NCBI GenBank assembly: GCA_002415485.1
Contig: DHYU01000037.1
Location: 1-63,208 of the forward strand
Direction of reading: 5' to 3'
DNA from: Proteobacteria bacterium UBA5122
Lineage (GTDB): Bacteria > Pseudomonadota > Gammaproteobacteria > Tenderiales > Tenderiaceae
Length of the DNA: 63,208 bases
Positions 17,579 through 26,783 of the stretch are shown here, piece after piece. The notes beneath the pieces are model-generated. The model was given only the letters and a program-made list of their open reading frames with translations. It did not search any database and was not told where the DNA came from. The translations under genes were made by a program, and so were the position numbers. How positions within the stretch are numbered: the stretch's first letter is position 1; each line of letters opens with the position of its first letter.

Positions 17579-18196
17579 TATCGCATCGACCCTGCGGATT
17601 TGTTTGCGCTTAAGGCCCACGATGTCGCCGCCCTAGAGCGTATGGGAGACAAGTCGGCCGAGAATCTGATCATCGCGCTGGAAAAGAGCAAACAAACCAC
17701 GCTGCCGCGTTTTCTGTTCGCGCTCGGCATTCGTGAGGTAGGCGAGGCCACTGCGTTGACCCTCGCCAATCACTTTGCCACACTCGAGGCAGTCGAGGCC
17801 GCCAGTCTGGAACAATTGCTGGACGTGCCGGATGTCGGGCCTGTCGTCGCTGCGCACATCCAGGCCTTCTTTCATCAGGCACACAATATCGAGGTCATCG
17901 ATAAGCTGATTAACGCGGGTGTGCAATGGCCCGCGATTGAAAAACCTTCCGCCGACAGCCAACCGCTGGCCGGCAAGACCTTCGTTGTCACGGGCACCCT
18001 CACCGGCATGAGCCGCGATCAGGCCAAGGCACGCCTGCAAGCGCTCGGTGCCAAGGTCGCCGGCAGTGTCTCCAAAAAAACCGATTGCGTCGTCGTTGGC
18101 GCAGATGCGGGTTCCAAACTCGCCAAAGCCCAAGAGCTTGGTATACAGATCTTGGACGATGGTGCGTTTCAAGTGTTTCTGGCAGATCTGGAATAA
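17579..18196 (+). pseudogene. ligA: Native ligA, 3' remnant: helix-hairpin-helix and BRCT domains
   Basis: Directly after the foreign gene, GC-rich sequence resumes in the native style. The open frame begins after a TGA at 17576 and has no early ATG; possible starts are TTG 17600 or ATG 17642. It encodes ADLFALKAHDVAALERMGDKSA, LGIREVGEATALTLA and DVPDVGPVVA of the ligase helix-hairpin-helix domain, and a complete BRCT domain (GKTFVVTGTLTGMSRDQA onward). The zinc finger and first hairpins are missing. The 206 codons remain open and well conserved, unlike the 5' remnant, so the loss is recent or the fragment is kept. A separate expressed HhH-BRCT protein cannot be ruled out. Confidence 0.88.
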
Positions 18197-18360
18197 CGAC
18201 ATACCTAGGGCCTGCTAGGCTTTTGGTCCACTTGTTGCCGTTTATTTTTCTCGCGCCGTCATGCGTCATCAGCAATGATCTGTGTGTTACTGTCGTGTTT
18301 CATTTGTGAAAGACACGCAGCCCTCTGCTATAACTTATTGATTAATAACAATCCGGCACA

Positions 18361-18395
18361 TTATCCACAAAAACTGTGGATAACATTGTGGATGA
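18361..18395. promoter_or_regulatory. Cluster of DnaA-box sequences
   Basis: TTATCCACA at 18361-18369 and TGTGGATAA at 18375-18383 are two perfect consensus DnaA boxes facing each other across 5 nt. TGTGGATGA at 18387-18395 and TGTGGGTAA at 18553-18561 each match 8 of 9 bases. They lie in a 441-bp, AT-rich gap (18197-18637) that has no convincing gene. Neither dnaA nor mnmG is nearby, so an origin is unlikely; a DnaA-controlled promoter or a titration site is the inference. The face-to-face pair could also fold as a 9-bp hairpin. Confidence 0.55.
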
Positions 18396-18637
18396 TTTAT
18401 ATCAGCAAGGCTGAAACATGCGCTGGAGTCGGCGTTGTGACGGTTTGGTTAAAAAGTGACCACTTTATAAGTTGTTGTTTTATATTGAGAATGCTCGACA
18501 GGGCGGCCAGCTGTGACATGTGTTCAGATATGTTTATTGTCTTAGAGCTGGTTGTGGGTAACTTCATTTAGTTAAGATCTGTATTGATGTATTAGCATTA
18601 ACAATGACATCTATATGTCTGTTAGTTAAGGATTATC

Positions 18638-20767
18638 ATGATTTCTGTGCTTACGGAAAAATACTGCGTGATATTTGTGGTCTTGTGGGCCTTGGCCCTC
18701 GGGGGCTTCAATGGTGTAGCAACTGCTGCTGGCGCAGGCCATGCGATACCCCATTACGTCATTGCGGCTGAGGTGTTTCCTGCTGAAGGTCGGCTTCGTG
18801 CAGAGGTAGAACTTAGATTTCCCGCTCAGAGGAAGCGTGTGTTGTTTGGATTGAATCCTGAGTTATCGATAGACGCGATCCAACCAACACCGTCGTTTGT
18901 TACGCGTGAATCGGGCAAAGATTTCAATTGGTATACCCTTACGTATGATGAATCTGTGTCGAACATTCGGTTCACTTACAACGGACAACTGAATGAGCCA
19001 CCGAGACAGGACAGTCGTGAAATACGTAGCTTTGAGTCGACTCGTGGAGTGATTGGGAATGAAGGGGTGTTCCTGAGTGCCTCGACTGGCTGGTATCCAG
19101 TACTCGCGGGAGAGTATCTATCGTTCGAACTAACGACGACATTGCCCAGTGGCTGGCAAAGCGTAAGTCAAGGTAAGCAGGTCGCCGAGCATCAGTGGCA
19201 AGAGTTTCTCCCGCAACAGGAAATCTATTTGATCGCAGGTCGATTCCAGGCATACACGCGGCAAATGAACGATATCGAGCTCCAGATTTGGCTGCGAGCC
19301 CCTGATGCAAGTCTGGCTGAACAATATCTCGATGCGAGTCAACGTTACATCACAATGTACGGTGATCTGTTAGGAAAGTATCCGTATTCGAAGTTCGCGT
19401 TGATTGAGAACTTTTGGGAAACAGGTTACGGGATGCCCTCGTTTACCTTGATGGGCGCTAAGGTCATTCGTTTTCCCTTTATTTTGCACACCTCATTTCC
19501 GCATGAGGTATTGCACAACTGGTGGGGGAATGGTGTTTATGTCGATTATTCTGGCGGGAATTGGAGTGAGGGTTTGACTTCATATCTCGCGGATCATGCA
19601 CTCAAGGAGCTACAAGGGGGAGCGGTTGAGTATCGACGGGGAGTATTGCAAAAATACATGGATTTTGCGGCAAACAGTCGAGACTTTGCGCTAACTGAGT
19701 TTACAGCTCGGCATGATCCGGCTACAGAAGCAGTTGGATACGGCAAGGCAATGATGTTCTTTCATATGTTACGCCAACAACTGGGTGAGCAAGCGTTTAT
19801 CAAGGGATTACGTCGTTTCTATGCACAACATCGATTTGAAGAAGCAAATTACGAAGCCATCATATCGGCTCTGGAGGCTGAATCCGGTACGAACCTGACT
19901 CAAGCATCCGAGCAATGGCTTCAGCGCAGTGGTGCCCCCCGCCTAACGCTGACAAATGTAGAAAGTGCACATGAAGCCAGTGGCAATTACAGTCTCTCCT
20001 TTACGCTCCAGCAGTCACAAGGCGGCAAGCCATATCTGCTACAGATCCCTGTGTATGTATTGTTGACAGGCGACACCCACGCACGTCGTTTATATATCGA
20101 CTTATCCAAAGACGAACAACATTTTACGCTGACATTTGAGACCGAGCCTCGCTGGTTGGCGATAGACCCCGAATATGATCTCTTTCGCCAACTACAGGCA
20201 GAAGAGATACCGCCGGCATTGGGGCAGATGTATGCAAGTCAATCCGTAACATTCGTACTGCCTGCTCGCATGAGGAAAATGCCGGAGATACATCACTCCC
20301 TGACACGCCCCGGCGGATACTGGCAAACCGTGAGTATTGTCTACGATGACCAGGTTGATGCCTTGCCCGAGGACCAGGCGGTTTGGGTATTTGGGTGGGA
20401 TAATCGATTGCGGCAAAAGCTTGGGCATCTGTTAACCAGCGTTGGCGCGGTGTTTGACGAGGAGGGTGTCACCGTCAACGATGACAAGGCCTTGGCTGAT
20501 CGGCATAGTGTTGCTGTGGTTACTTATGATGAGGCTAGGCGTCCAGTTGTGTGGACGGCGACGCCAGATGACAGCATTCCTATGCTCGCACGAAAACTAC
20601 CGCACTACAGTAAGTTTAGTTATGTCGTATTCGACAACGGTTCACTCAATAACCGGCTAAAGATAACGTGGCCGGTGGGTAACACGCCATTAAAAACATC
20701 GATCGATAAATCATTGACGAGGAGTGTGGTAAAACTTTCTCCAAGGGAACCGTTGATACTTGAATAA
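18638..20767 (+). CDS. Exported M1-family (gluzincin) metallopeptidase
   Basis: A 709-aa protein with an N-terminal signal segment (VIFVVLWALALGGFNGVATAA, first 32 residues). The zinc site is HEVLHNWWGN at 289-298, with the third ligand Glu311 in NWSEGLTSYLADH. The gap between the second His and this Glu is 17 residues, one fewer than the usual 18 of M1 enzymes. The N-terminal half has the beta-rich M1 shape, and the C-terminal part (about 450-709) is not a recognisable HEAT domain. It likely cleaves peptides in the periplasm or at the cell surface; its substrate is unknown. The next gene begins about 50 nt after its stop and is probably co-transcribed. Confidence 0.85.
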   Translation: MISVLTEKYCVIFVVLWALALGGFNGVATAAGAGHAIPHYVIAAEVFPAEGRLRAEVELRFPAQRKRVLFGLNPELSIDAIQPTPSFVTRESGKDFNWYTLTYDESVSNIRFTYNGQLNEPPRQDSREIRSFESTRGVIGNEGVFLSASTGWYPVLAGEYLSFELTTTLPSGWQSVSQGKQVAEHQWQEFLPQQEIYLIAGRFQAYTRQMNDIELQIWLRAPDASLAEQYLDASQRYITMYGDLLGKYPYSKFALIENFWETGYGMPSFTLMGAKVIRFPFILHTSFPHEVLHNWWGNGVYVDYSGGNWSEGLTSYLADHALKELQGGAVEYRRGVLQKYMDFAANSRDFALTEFTARHDPATEAVGYGKAMMFFHMLRQQLGEQAFIKGLRRFYAQHRFEEANYEAIISALEAESGTNLTQASEQWLQRSGAPRLTLTNVESAHEASGNYSLSFTLQQSQGGKPYLLQIPVYVLLTGDTHARRLYIDLSKDEQHFTLTFETEPRWLAIDPEYDLFRQLQAEEIPPALGQMYASQSVTFVLPARMRKMPEIHHSLTRPGGYWQTVSIVYDDQVDALPEDQAVWVFGWDNRLRQKLGHLLTSVGAVFDEEGVTVNDDKALADRHSVAVVTYDEARRPVVWTATPDDSIPMLARKLPHYSKFSYVVFDNGSLNNRLKITWPVGNTPLKTSIDKSLTRSVVKLSPREPLILE

Positions 20768-20819
20768 GTCTCAGACTTTTTATAGGTTGTTTGATGTTAT
20801 CCATAAGGAAGGGATTGCC

Positions 20820-22043
20820 ATGTTTATGCGGCCGTTTATAAGACGCTCTTTGATTAGCTGCTGTATTTTTCTGTCGTTATTAACTAATCCTGGCACATAT
20901 GCCAGTGATGCCGTGTGCATCCCCACTGGCCAGGCACTGTTGCCAGATTATGAAAAGACAGTTGCTTTGCGAGAACTGGCATCCATCTACGCGGGCAGCG
21001 ATGTAGTGTTACTTGGTGAACACCATGACAATGCCGAACATCACCGGTGGCAGTTGCAGATGATCACAGCGCTACATATTAAAAAAGGTGATATCAGTTT
21101 AGGGCTGGAGATGTTTCCGCGTAAGGTTCAGCCAGTTTTAGACCAATGGGTCAACGGCGAACTGACAGAGAATGAATTCTTGAAGGCAGTAAATTGGGCA
21201 GAATACTGGCGATTCGATCCTGACCTGTATATGCCAATATTCCACTATGCACGCATGAACTCTATCCCCATGCATGCGTTAAATGTAGATCGTTCATTGA
21301 TCCAGCAAGTTGGAAAACTGGGCTGGGATGCTGTGCCAACTGAGGCAAAGGAGGGGGTATCAAAACCCGCCATGGCCAGCAGGGGTTATCAGGAGCTATT
21401 GGCTAATGTTTTTATGCAGCACGGCAGCAAACATAGCCCTGAACAAGATTCCGACCAAGCCCTGGCATCCATCATCGAGCAACCTGGCTTTCAACGTTTC
21501 GTTGAAAGCCAGAGTGTTTGGGACCGGGCAATGGCCGAGGTCATTGCGACTGTCAAAAAAGAGAAGCCCGATACCACGATCATTTCTATCGTGGGCAGTG
21601 GCCATATGATGTTTTCATTCGGCATTCCAGAACAATTGAAAGACTTGGGGATCGATGAGACGACGGTCTTAATTCCTTGGGACCCAGAGTTTGAATGTGA
21701 GTATATTCAAAAAGGTTTTGCCAATGCGGTGATCGGACTAAAGGCTTACAAACGTAGCGATGAGATAGAGTCTAAAAAATCACACCCATTACTCGGAATA
21801 TTTCTAGAGCCTGCAGATGCCGGAGCCAGAGTCGTCAAGGTTGCTGATGAGAGTCTTGCTAAGCAAATGGGAATACGAGAAGGTGATGTGATATCTCATG
21901 TTGCAGGGCGAAAAGTCACCGAGGTTAATGTGCTGATCAACACCGTTAAATCAACGCCATTCGGCGCCTGGCTCCCTATCAGCATCGTGCGCGAAGGAAA
22001 AACGGTAGAGATGGTTGCTAAATTCCCGCCAATAGAGGAGTGA
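20820..22043 (+). CDS. ChaN/Tiki-type exported protein with C-terminal PDZ domain
   Basis: A 407-aa protein with a signal peptide (SLISCCIFLSLLTNPGTYA, cut near ASD). The central domain has VVLLGEHHDNAEHHRWQLQM, LGLEMFPRKVQPVLDQW and IVSIVGSGHM, the pattern of the ChaN/Tiki family, of which ChaN binds haem at the cell surface and Tiki acts as a metalloprotease. The last 90 residues form a PDZ domain (VKVADESLAKQMGIREGDVI). ATG 20820 is preferred because AAGGAAGGG precedes it; a TTG 60 nt upstream is less likely. It follows the M1 peptidase, so a joint role in handling surface proteins or peptides is plausible. Confidence 0.82.
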   Translation: MFMRPFIRRSLISCCIFLSLLTNPGTYASDAVCIPTGQALLPDYEKTVALRELASIYAGSDVVLLGEHHDNAEHHRWQLQMITALHIKKGDISLGLEMFPRKVQPVLDQWVNGELTENEFLKAVNWAEYWRFDPDLYMPIFHYARMNSIPMHALNVDRSLIQQVGKLGWDAVPTEAKEGVSKPAMASRGYQELLANVFMQHGSKHSPEQDSDQALASIIEQPGFQRFVESQSVWDRAMAEVIATVKKEKPDTTIISIVGSGHMMFSFGIPEQLKDLGIDETTVLIPWDPEFECEYIQKGFANAVIGLKAYKRSDEIESKKSHPLLGIFLEPADAGARVVKVADESLAKQMGIREGDVISHVAGRKVTEVNVLINTVKSTPFGAWLPISIVREGKTVEMVAKFPPIEE

Positions 22044-22045
22044 CC

Positions 22046-23557
22046 TTAGCGTTCAACCGGGCACTCGTGTGTAATAGAAACACTGCCATCTTCGGCCACT
22101 GTTTCAATTCTGGAAGTAAACCCCCAAAGACGAGACATATGTTTTAGCACATCTTCAGCATCGTCGTTGAGCGGGCGGCGATCATGGGCATAGTAACGCA
22201 GTGTGATTGAACGATCGCCATGACGATTCACCTTGTAGACCTGAATATTCGGTTCTCTATTACCAAGATTGTATTGATCTGCCAAAGCCTCACGCACATG
22301 ACGATACCCACTATCATCGTGTATGGCTGAGATATGCAGTTCGTTATCCTTATCATCATCAACGACAGAGAATAATTTGAGATCCCGAATTACAGCAGGG
22401 GACAAGTACTGCGCGATAAAACTCTCATCTTTGAAGTTACGCATCGCAAAATCGAGGGTTTTTAACCAGTCAGAACCCGCTATATCTGGGAACCAGTATT
22501 TGTCTTCATCGGTTGGGCTCTCACAAATCCGTCGAATGTCTCGGAACATGCTAAACCCGAGGGCATAAGGGTTGATGCCATTGTAATAAGGGCTATTAAA
22601 TCCTGGCTGCGTCACAACGTTGGTATGCGCCTGCAGAAACTCAATCATAAACCCGTCATTAACCAAGCCTTCATCATAGAGCTTATTTAAAATCGTGTAG
22701 TGCCAGAAGGTTGCCCACCCCTCATTCATCACCTGGGTTTGACGTTGTGGATAAAAATACTGGGCAATTTTTCGAACTATACGAACAATTTCTCGTTGCC
22801 ACCCCTCTAGAAGGGGGGCGTTTTTCTCAATGAAATAAAGTAGATTCTCCTGAGGCTCAGGTGGCCATAGATTGCGTTCATCCTCGTGAGCGGCCTTGTG
22901 CTGATCAACTGGCAGGGTCCGCCATAGATCATTCACCTGAGATTGAAGATATTCCTCACGTTCAATTTGCCTGCGTTCTTCATCATATAAAGATACCCGC
23001 CGTGGGCGTTTATATCTATCAACGCCATAATTCATTAACGCATGACAAGAGTCGAGTAAAGCCTCGACTTCTTCCTCACCATACCGCTGCTCACACTTTT
23101 GGACATAGTTTTTGGCAAAGAGCAGGTAATCGATAATTGAGTCGGCGTTGGTCCAGGTCTGAAACAAATAATTGTTCTTGAAGAATGAATTATGACCATA
23201 GCTGGCATGGGCTATGACCAACGCCTGCATCATCATCGTGTTCTCTTCCATCAGATAAGCGATACATGGATTAGAGTTGATGACGATTTCGTACGCGAGC
23301 CCCATGTGACCGCGCTTATATCTTTGTTCAACGCCTAAAAACTGCTTGCCGAACGACCAGTGGTGATAACCGACAGGCATGCCAACGGTAGAGTAGGCAT
23401 CCATCATTTGTTCGGCGGAGATGATTTCAATTTGGTTCGGATAGGTATCCAATCCAAAATCTCGGGCGATGCGCTCGATTTCGGAATGAAATTTTTCCAA
23501 GAGATCAAATGTCCACTCGGAGGTTTGGGATATGTAGTTGTTGTTTTTTTCACTCAT
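22046..23557 (-). CDS. SpoVR family protein
   Basis: A 503-aa cytoplasmic protein of the SpoVR/YcgB family. Recognisable stretches are WTFDLLEKFH, AYSTVGMPVGYHHWSFGK, GLAYEIVINSNPCIAYLMEENTM (seen in two blocks), HASYGHNSFFKNNYLF and NEGWATFWHY. The family takes its name from a Bacillus spore-cortex protein but is widespread in non-sporulating bacteria next to yeaG and yeaH. ATG 23557 gives an ATGA overlap with the yeaH stop, implying coupling; ATG 23563 would add two residues. It is the last gene of the yeaG-yeaH-spoVR operon. Its biochemical role is not established. Confidence 0.93.
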   Translation of the reverse strand: MSEKNNNYISQTSEWTFDLLEKFHSEIERIARDFGLDTYPNQIEIISAEQMMDAYSTVGMPVGYHHWSFGKQFLGVEQRYKRGHMGLAYEIVINSNPCIAYLMEENTMMMQALVIAHASYGHNSFFKNNYLFQTWTNADSIIDYLLFAKNYVQKCEQRYGEEEVEALLDSCHALMNYGVDRYKRPRRVSLYDEERRQIEREEYLQSQVNDLWRTLPVDQHKAAHEDERNLWPPEPQENLLYFIEKNAPLLEGWQREIVRIVRKIAQYFYPQRQTQVMNEGWATFWHYTILNKLYDEGLVNDGFMIEFLQAHTNVVTQPGFNSPYYNGINPYALGFSMFRDIRRICESPTDEDKYWFPDIAGSDWLKTLDFAMRNFKDESFIAQYLSPAVIRDLKLFSVVDDDKDNELHISAIHDDSGYRHVREALADQYNLGNREPNIQVYKVNRHGDRSITLRYYAHDRRPLNDDAEDVLKHMSRLWGFTSRIETVAEDGSVSITHECPVER

Positions 23558-24825
23558 GCCCATTGCTTTTCAAATAGTTTGCGGAACACGGGATATATTT
23601 GGTCCGGGCCACCGATCTTTTGCATTGCGAAACGTTGTTCTGTCTCGGCAACCCGGCTGTATTCGCGCCATAGGTTGCCAGAAGGGGACGATTCATCGAT
23701 GATCTCGATATAGGCGTAATACTGCAGGAATGGCAAGATGGATTGAAGAAGAAGATTACGACAGACTGGTGAGTCGTCAGTCCAGTTGTCACCATCCGAA
23801 GCCTGTGCGGCGTAGATATTCCAGTCTGCGGTTGAGTATCGCTCTTGAATGATCTCGTGCATTAACTTTAAGGCGCTAGAGACCACCGTGCCACCAGTCT
23901 CTCTGGAATAGAAGAATTCTTGCTCATCAACCTCTTTAGCCACGGTATGGTGTCGAATAAATACCAACTCAATATGCTCATATGTTCGGGTAAGGAACAT
24001 ATAGAGCAGAGTAAAGAACCGCTTGGCTACATCTTTCTCGTATTCTCCCATTGAACCAGATACATCCATCAAACAAAACATAACCGCCTGAGTTGTTGGG
24101 ATGGGTTGATCTATTCGGTTGTTGTACCGAAGATCAAACGTATCGATGTAAGGAATGTTCTTAATTTTTTGTTGTAGACCACGGATTTTTAGTTTTAACA
24201 CCTCGATATCCGATTCGTTGCACGTATCTTGTTCTTCAAGGAGCGCTAGCTCATCTTCCAAAGTCTTGAGCTCTTTTCGATACGGTGCTCCAAGTGCAAT
24301 GCGGCGGGCGATAGCACCTTTCATTGAGCGAATCACATTGATGTTAGATGGCGAACCATGCGAGGTATAGCCAGCTCGAATCTTTTTAAACTGGATGTCT
24401 TTGGCGAGCTGGGTCTTGATCATGTTCGGGAGTTCGAGATCTTCGAAGAATAGATCCATAAACTCTTCACGCGAGAGGGCAAAGCTAAAATCATCCTCGC
24501 CCTCACCACTATCACTAGCTTCTTTTCCCTGTCCCTGGCCCTGTCCCCCTTGAGGGCGCGGGACGCTATCACCAGAGATAAATTCTTTGTTTCCTGGATA
24601 GATGGTTTCACGGCGGCCGCCACGTCCAACCCCAAACGTCGGTTCGGCAATATCTTTGGAGGGGATATTCACGCTCTCACCCCGCTCCATGTCCGTGATG
24701 CTGCGTTTCGAAACAGCTTCTTCAACGGCCTTTTTCAGATGCTTCTTATAACGGCGAATAAACTTCTGCCGATTGACCGCACTTTTGTTCTTGCCGTTGA
24801 CGCGCCTGTCGATAATCTGGCTCAC
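23554..24825 (-). CDS. yeaH: YeaH/YhbH family protein (DUF444)
   Basis: A 423-aa protein beginning MSQIIDRRVNGKNKSAVNRQ, as the family does. It has a basic N-terminal region, a Gly/Gln-rich linker (GGQGQGQGKEASDSGEGEDD around residue 100) and a von Willebrand A-like C-terminal half with the metal-site pattern DVSGSM in CLMDVSGSMGEYEK. YeaH is encoded with the YeaG kinase in many bacteria and takes part in the response to sustained nitrogen starvation in E. coli. It lies 38 nt downstream of yeaG and overlaps spoVR by 4 nt. Confidence 0.94.
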   Translation of the reverse strand: MSQIIDRRVNGKNKSAVNRQKFIRRYKKHLKKAVEEAVSKRSITDMERGESVNIPSKDIAEPTFGVGRGGRRETIYPGNKEFISGDSVPRPQGGQGQGQGKEASDSGEGEDDFSFALSREEFMDLFFEDLELPNMIKTQLAKDIQFKKIRAGYTSHGSPSNINVIRSMKGAIARRIALGAPYRKELKTLEDELALLEEQDTCNESDIEVLKLKIRGLQQKIKNIPYIDTFDLRYNNRIDQPIPTTQAVMFCLMDVSGSMGEYEKDVAKRFFTLLYMFLTRTYEHIELVFIRHHTVAKEVDEQEFFYSRETGGTVVSSALKLMHEIIQERYSTADWNIYAAQASDGDNWTDDSPVCRNLLLQSILPFLQYYAYIEIIDESSPSGNLWREYSRVAETEQRFAMQKIGGPDQIYPVFRKLFEKQWA

Positions 24826-24863
24826 ACTTCACCTCAGTTGCCGTCCCACCCGGGGACGACTGC

Positions 24864-26783
24864 TTAGGATTTACGGGTACGCAAGTGCCATTCACACAGC
24901 AGGCGAACCTGCTTCGGTGTATAGCCTTTGGCAACCATCCGGTCGACAAACTCTTGATGCTTTTTCTGATCCTCTGTGGAGGATTTAGCGTTGAATGAAA
25001 TGACAGGCAGAATATCTTCTGTGGTCGTGAACATCTTCTTCTCGATCACAGAACGCATTTTCTCGTAACTCGTCCATGCGGGATTTTTGCCCGCATTGTT
25101 GGCACGGGCACGTAAGGTGAAATTGACCACCTCATTGCGGAAGTCTTTAGGATTGCTGATACCCGCTGGTTTTTCAATCTTTTCGAGCTCATTATTAAGT
25201 GCTGCGCGATCAAACATTTCGCCGGTATCAGGGTCTCGATATTCAGAGTCCTGAATCCAGAAGTCCGCATAAGTGACATAACGATCGAATATGTTTTGAC
25301 CGAACTCTGAATAAGATTCGAGATAGGCCGTTTGAATCTCTTTGGCGATAAATTCGGCATACCGAGTTGCGATGTAACCCTTGAGATAAGAGATATATTT
25401 ATCGCGAACATCTGGCGGGTATTGTTCTTGCTCTATCTGCTGCTCGAGTATGTAGAGAAGGTGTACCGGATTGGCCGCGACTTCTGAATGATCGTAGTTA
25501 AATACTTTGGACAGGATCTTGAATGCAAAGCGGGTCGACAGCCCTGTCATACCTTCATCAGGCCCCGCTGTATCTTTATACTCCTGTAGCGATTTTGCTT
25601 TAGGATCGGTGTCTTTCAAGTTTTCGCCATCGTATACCCGCATCTTGGAAAAGATATTCGAGTTTTCTGGTTCTTTGATACGGGTCAACACCGCAAATTG
25701 GGCCATCATTTCAAGCGTATCCGGGGCACATGGCGCCTCACGCAGGGATGAATGTGTCAGCAGCTTTTGATAGATCTTGACCTCATCTCTAACGCGTAAG
25801 CAGTAGGGTACTTTTACAATGTAAATTCGGTCTAGGAAGGCCTCATTATTCTTGTTGTTACGAAATGACTGCCATTCAGATTCATTGGAGTGAGCGAGGA
25901 TGACACCATTGAATGGGATCGCCGGGAACCCTTCAGTCCCCTTGTAATTACCTTCTTGAGTAGCCGTCAACAAGGGATGCAATACCTTAATGGGAGCCTT
26001 GAACATCTCGACGAACTCAAGCATGCCCTGATTGGCCTGACAAAGACCTCCCGAGTAGCTATACGCATCTGGATCATCTTGAGAGAACTGCTCAAGCATA
26101 CGGATATCAACTTTACCAACCAAAGATGAAATATCCTGGTTGTTTTCATCGCCAGGCTCCGTTTTGGCGACAGCGACTTGGCGTAAGACAGATGGGCGCA
26201 AACGGACTACACGAAACTTTGTAATGTCACCATTAAACTCCTGCAATCGTTTGAGTGCCCACGGCGACATGACACCGGGCAGGTAGCGGCGGGGGATGCC
26301 ATAATCTTGTTCAAGAATATTGCCGTCTTCGGTAGGCGAGAACAAGCCTAGAGGTGATTCTTTGACTGGAGAACCCTTGATTGCATAGAAGGGGACACGC
26401 TCCATCAAAGATTTCAGTTTTTCGGCAAGTGATGACTTACCACCACCCACAGGGCCCAGCAAGTACAGAATTTGTTTTTTCTCTTCCAAACCCTGAGCAG
26501 CATGCTTAAAAAACGATACGATCTGCTCAATCGTTTCCTCCATGCCGTAGAAATCCTTGAAGGCAGGGTAGACCTTGATCATTTTGTTGGAAAAAATTCG
26601 GCTCAGTCGCAGATCTTTTCGGGTATCGACTAATTCGGGTTCACCAATGGCGAGGAGCATCCGTTCGGCAGCAGTGGCATAGGTGGTAGGGTCAGACTTG
26701 CATAGCTCCAGGTACTCCTGAAGACTCATTTCCTCTTCTTTTGTTTCTTCAAAGCGCGCCTGGTAATTATTGAAAATGCTCAT
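24864..26783 (-). CDS. yeaG: PrkA-type serine protein kinase YeaG
   Basis: A 639-aa protein, close to the E. coli length of 644. It starts MSIFNNYQARFEE behind a good AGAGGTGA site; an earlier in-frame start at 26831 adds 16 unlikely residues. The N-terminal AAA-like domain has Walker A LGPVGGGKSSLAEKL near residue 105 and EFVEMFKAPIKVLHPLL; the C-terminal PrkA kinase domain follows. Known members are Ser/Thr kinases or AAA proteases induced by stress and starvation. It is the first gene of the yeaG-yeaH-spoVR operon. Confidence 0.95.
   Translation of the reverse strand: MSIFNNYQARFEETKEEEMSLQEYLELCKSDPTTYATAAERMLLAIGEPELVDTRKDLRLSRIFSNKMIKVYPAFKDFYGMEETIEQIVSFFKHAAQGLEEKKQILYLLGPVGGGKSSLAEKLKSLMERVPFYAIKGSPVKESPLGLFSPTEDGNILEQDYGIPRRYLPGVMSPWALKRLQEFNGDITKFRVVRLRPSVLRQVAVAKTEPGDENNQDISSLVGKVDIRMLEQFSQDDPDAYSYSGGLCQANQGMLEFVEMFKAPIKVLHPLLTATQEGNYKGTEGFPAIPFNGVILAHSNESEWQSFRNNKNNEAFLDRIYIVKVPYCLRVRDEVKIYQKLLTHSSLREAPCAPDTLEMMAQFAVLTRIKEPENSNIFSKMRVYDGENLKDTDPKAKSLQEYKDTAGPDEGMTGLSTRFAFKILSKVFNYDHSEVAANPVHLLYILEQQIEQEQYPPDVRDKYISYLKGYIATRYAEFIAKEIQTAYLESYSEFGQNIFDRYVTYADFWIQDSEYRDPDTGEMFDRAALNNELEKIEKPAGISNPKDFRNEVVNFTLRARANNAGKNPAWTSYEKMRSVIEKKMFTTTEDILPVISFNAKSSTEDQKKHQEFVDRMVAKGYTPKQVRLLCEWHLRTRKS

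Noticed and set aside
15095..18196. Intein or group I/II intron in ligA
   Set aside because: The inserted frame has its own start and stop, encodes a complete ligase, lacks intein splice motifs and intron core elements, and the native coding region is deleted rather than merely interrupted.
18275..18571. 98-codon open frame in the gap after the ligA remnant
   Set aside because: It covers the DnaA-box cluster, has no ribosome-binding site, and its translation is cysteine-rich without any family pattern.
18361..18640. Possible replication origin
   Set aside because: Only two perfect DnaA boxes; no dnaA, dnaN or mnmG nearby and no array of AT-rich repeats. The usual gammaproteobacterial oriC setting is absent.
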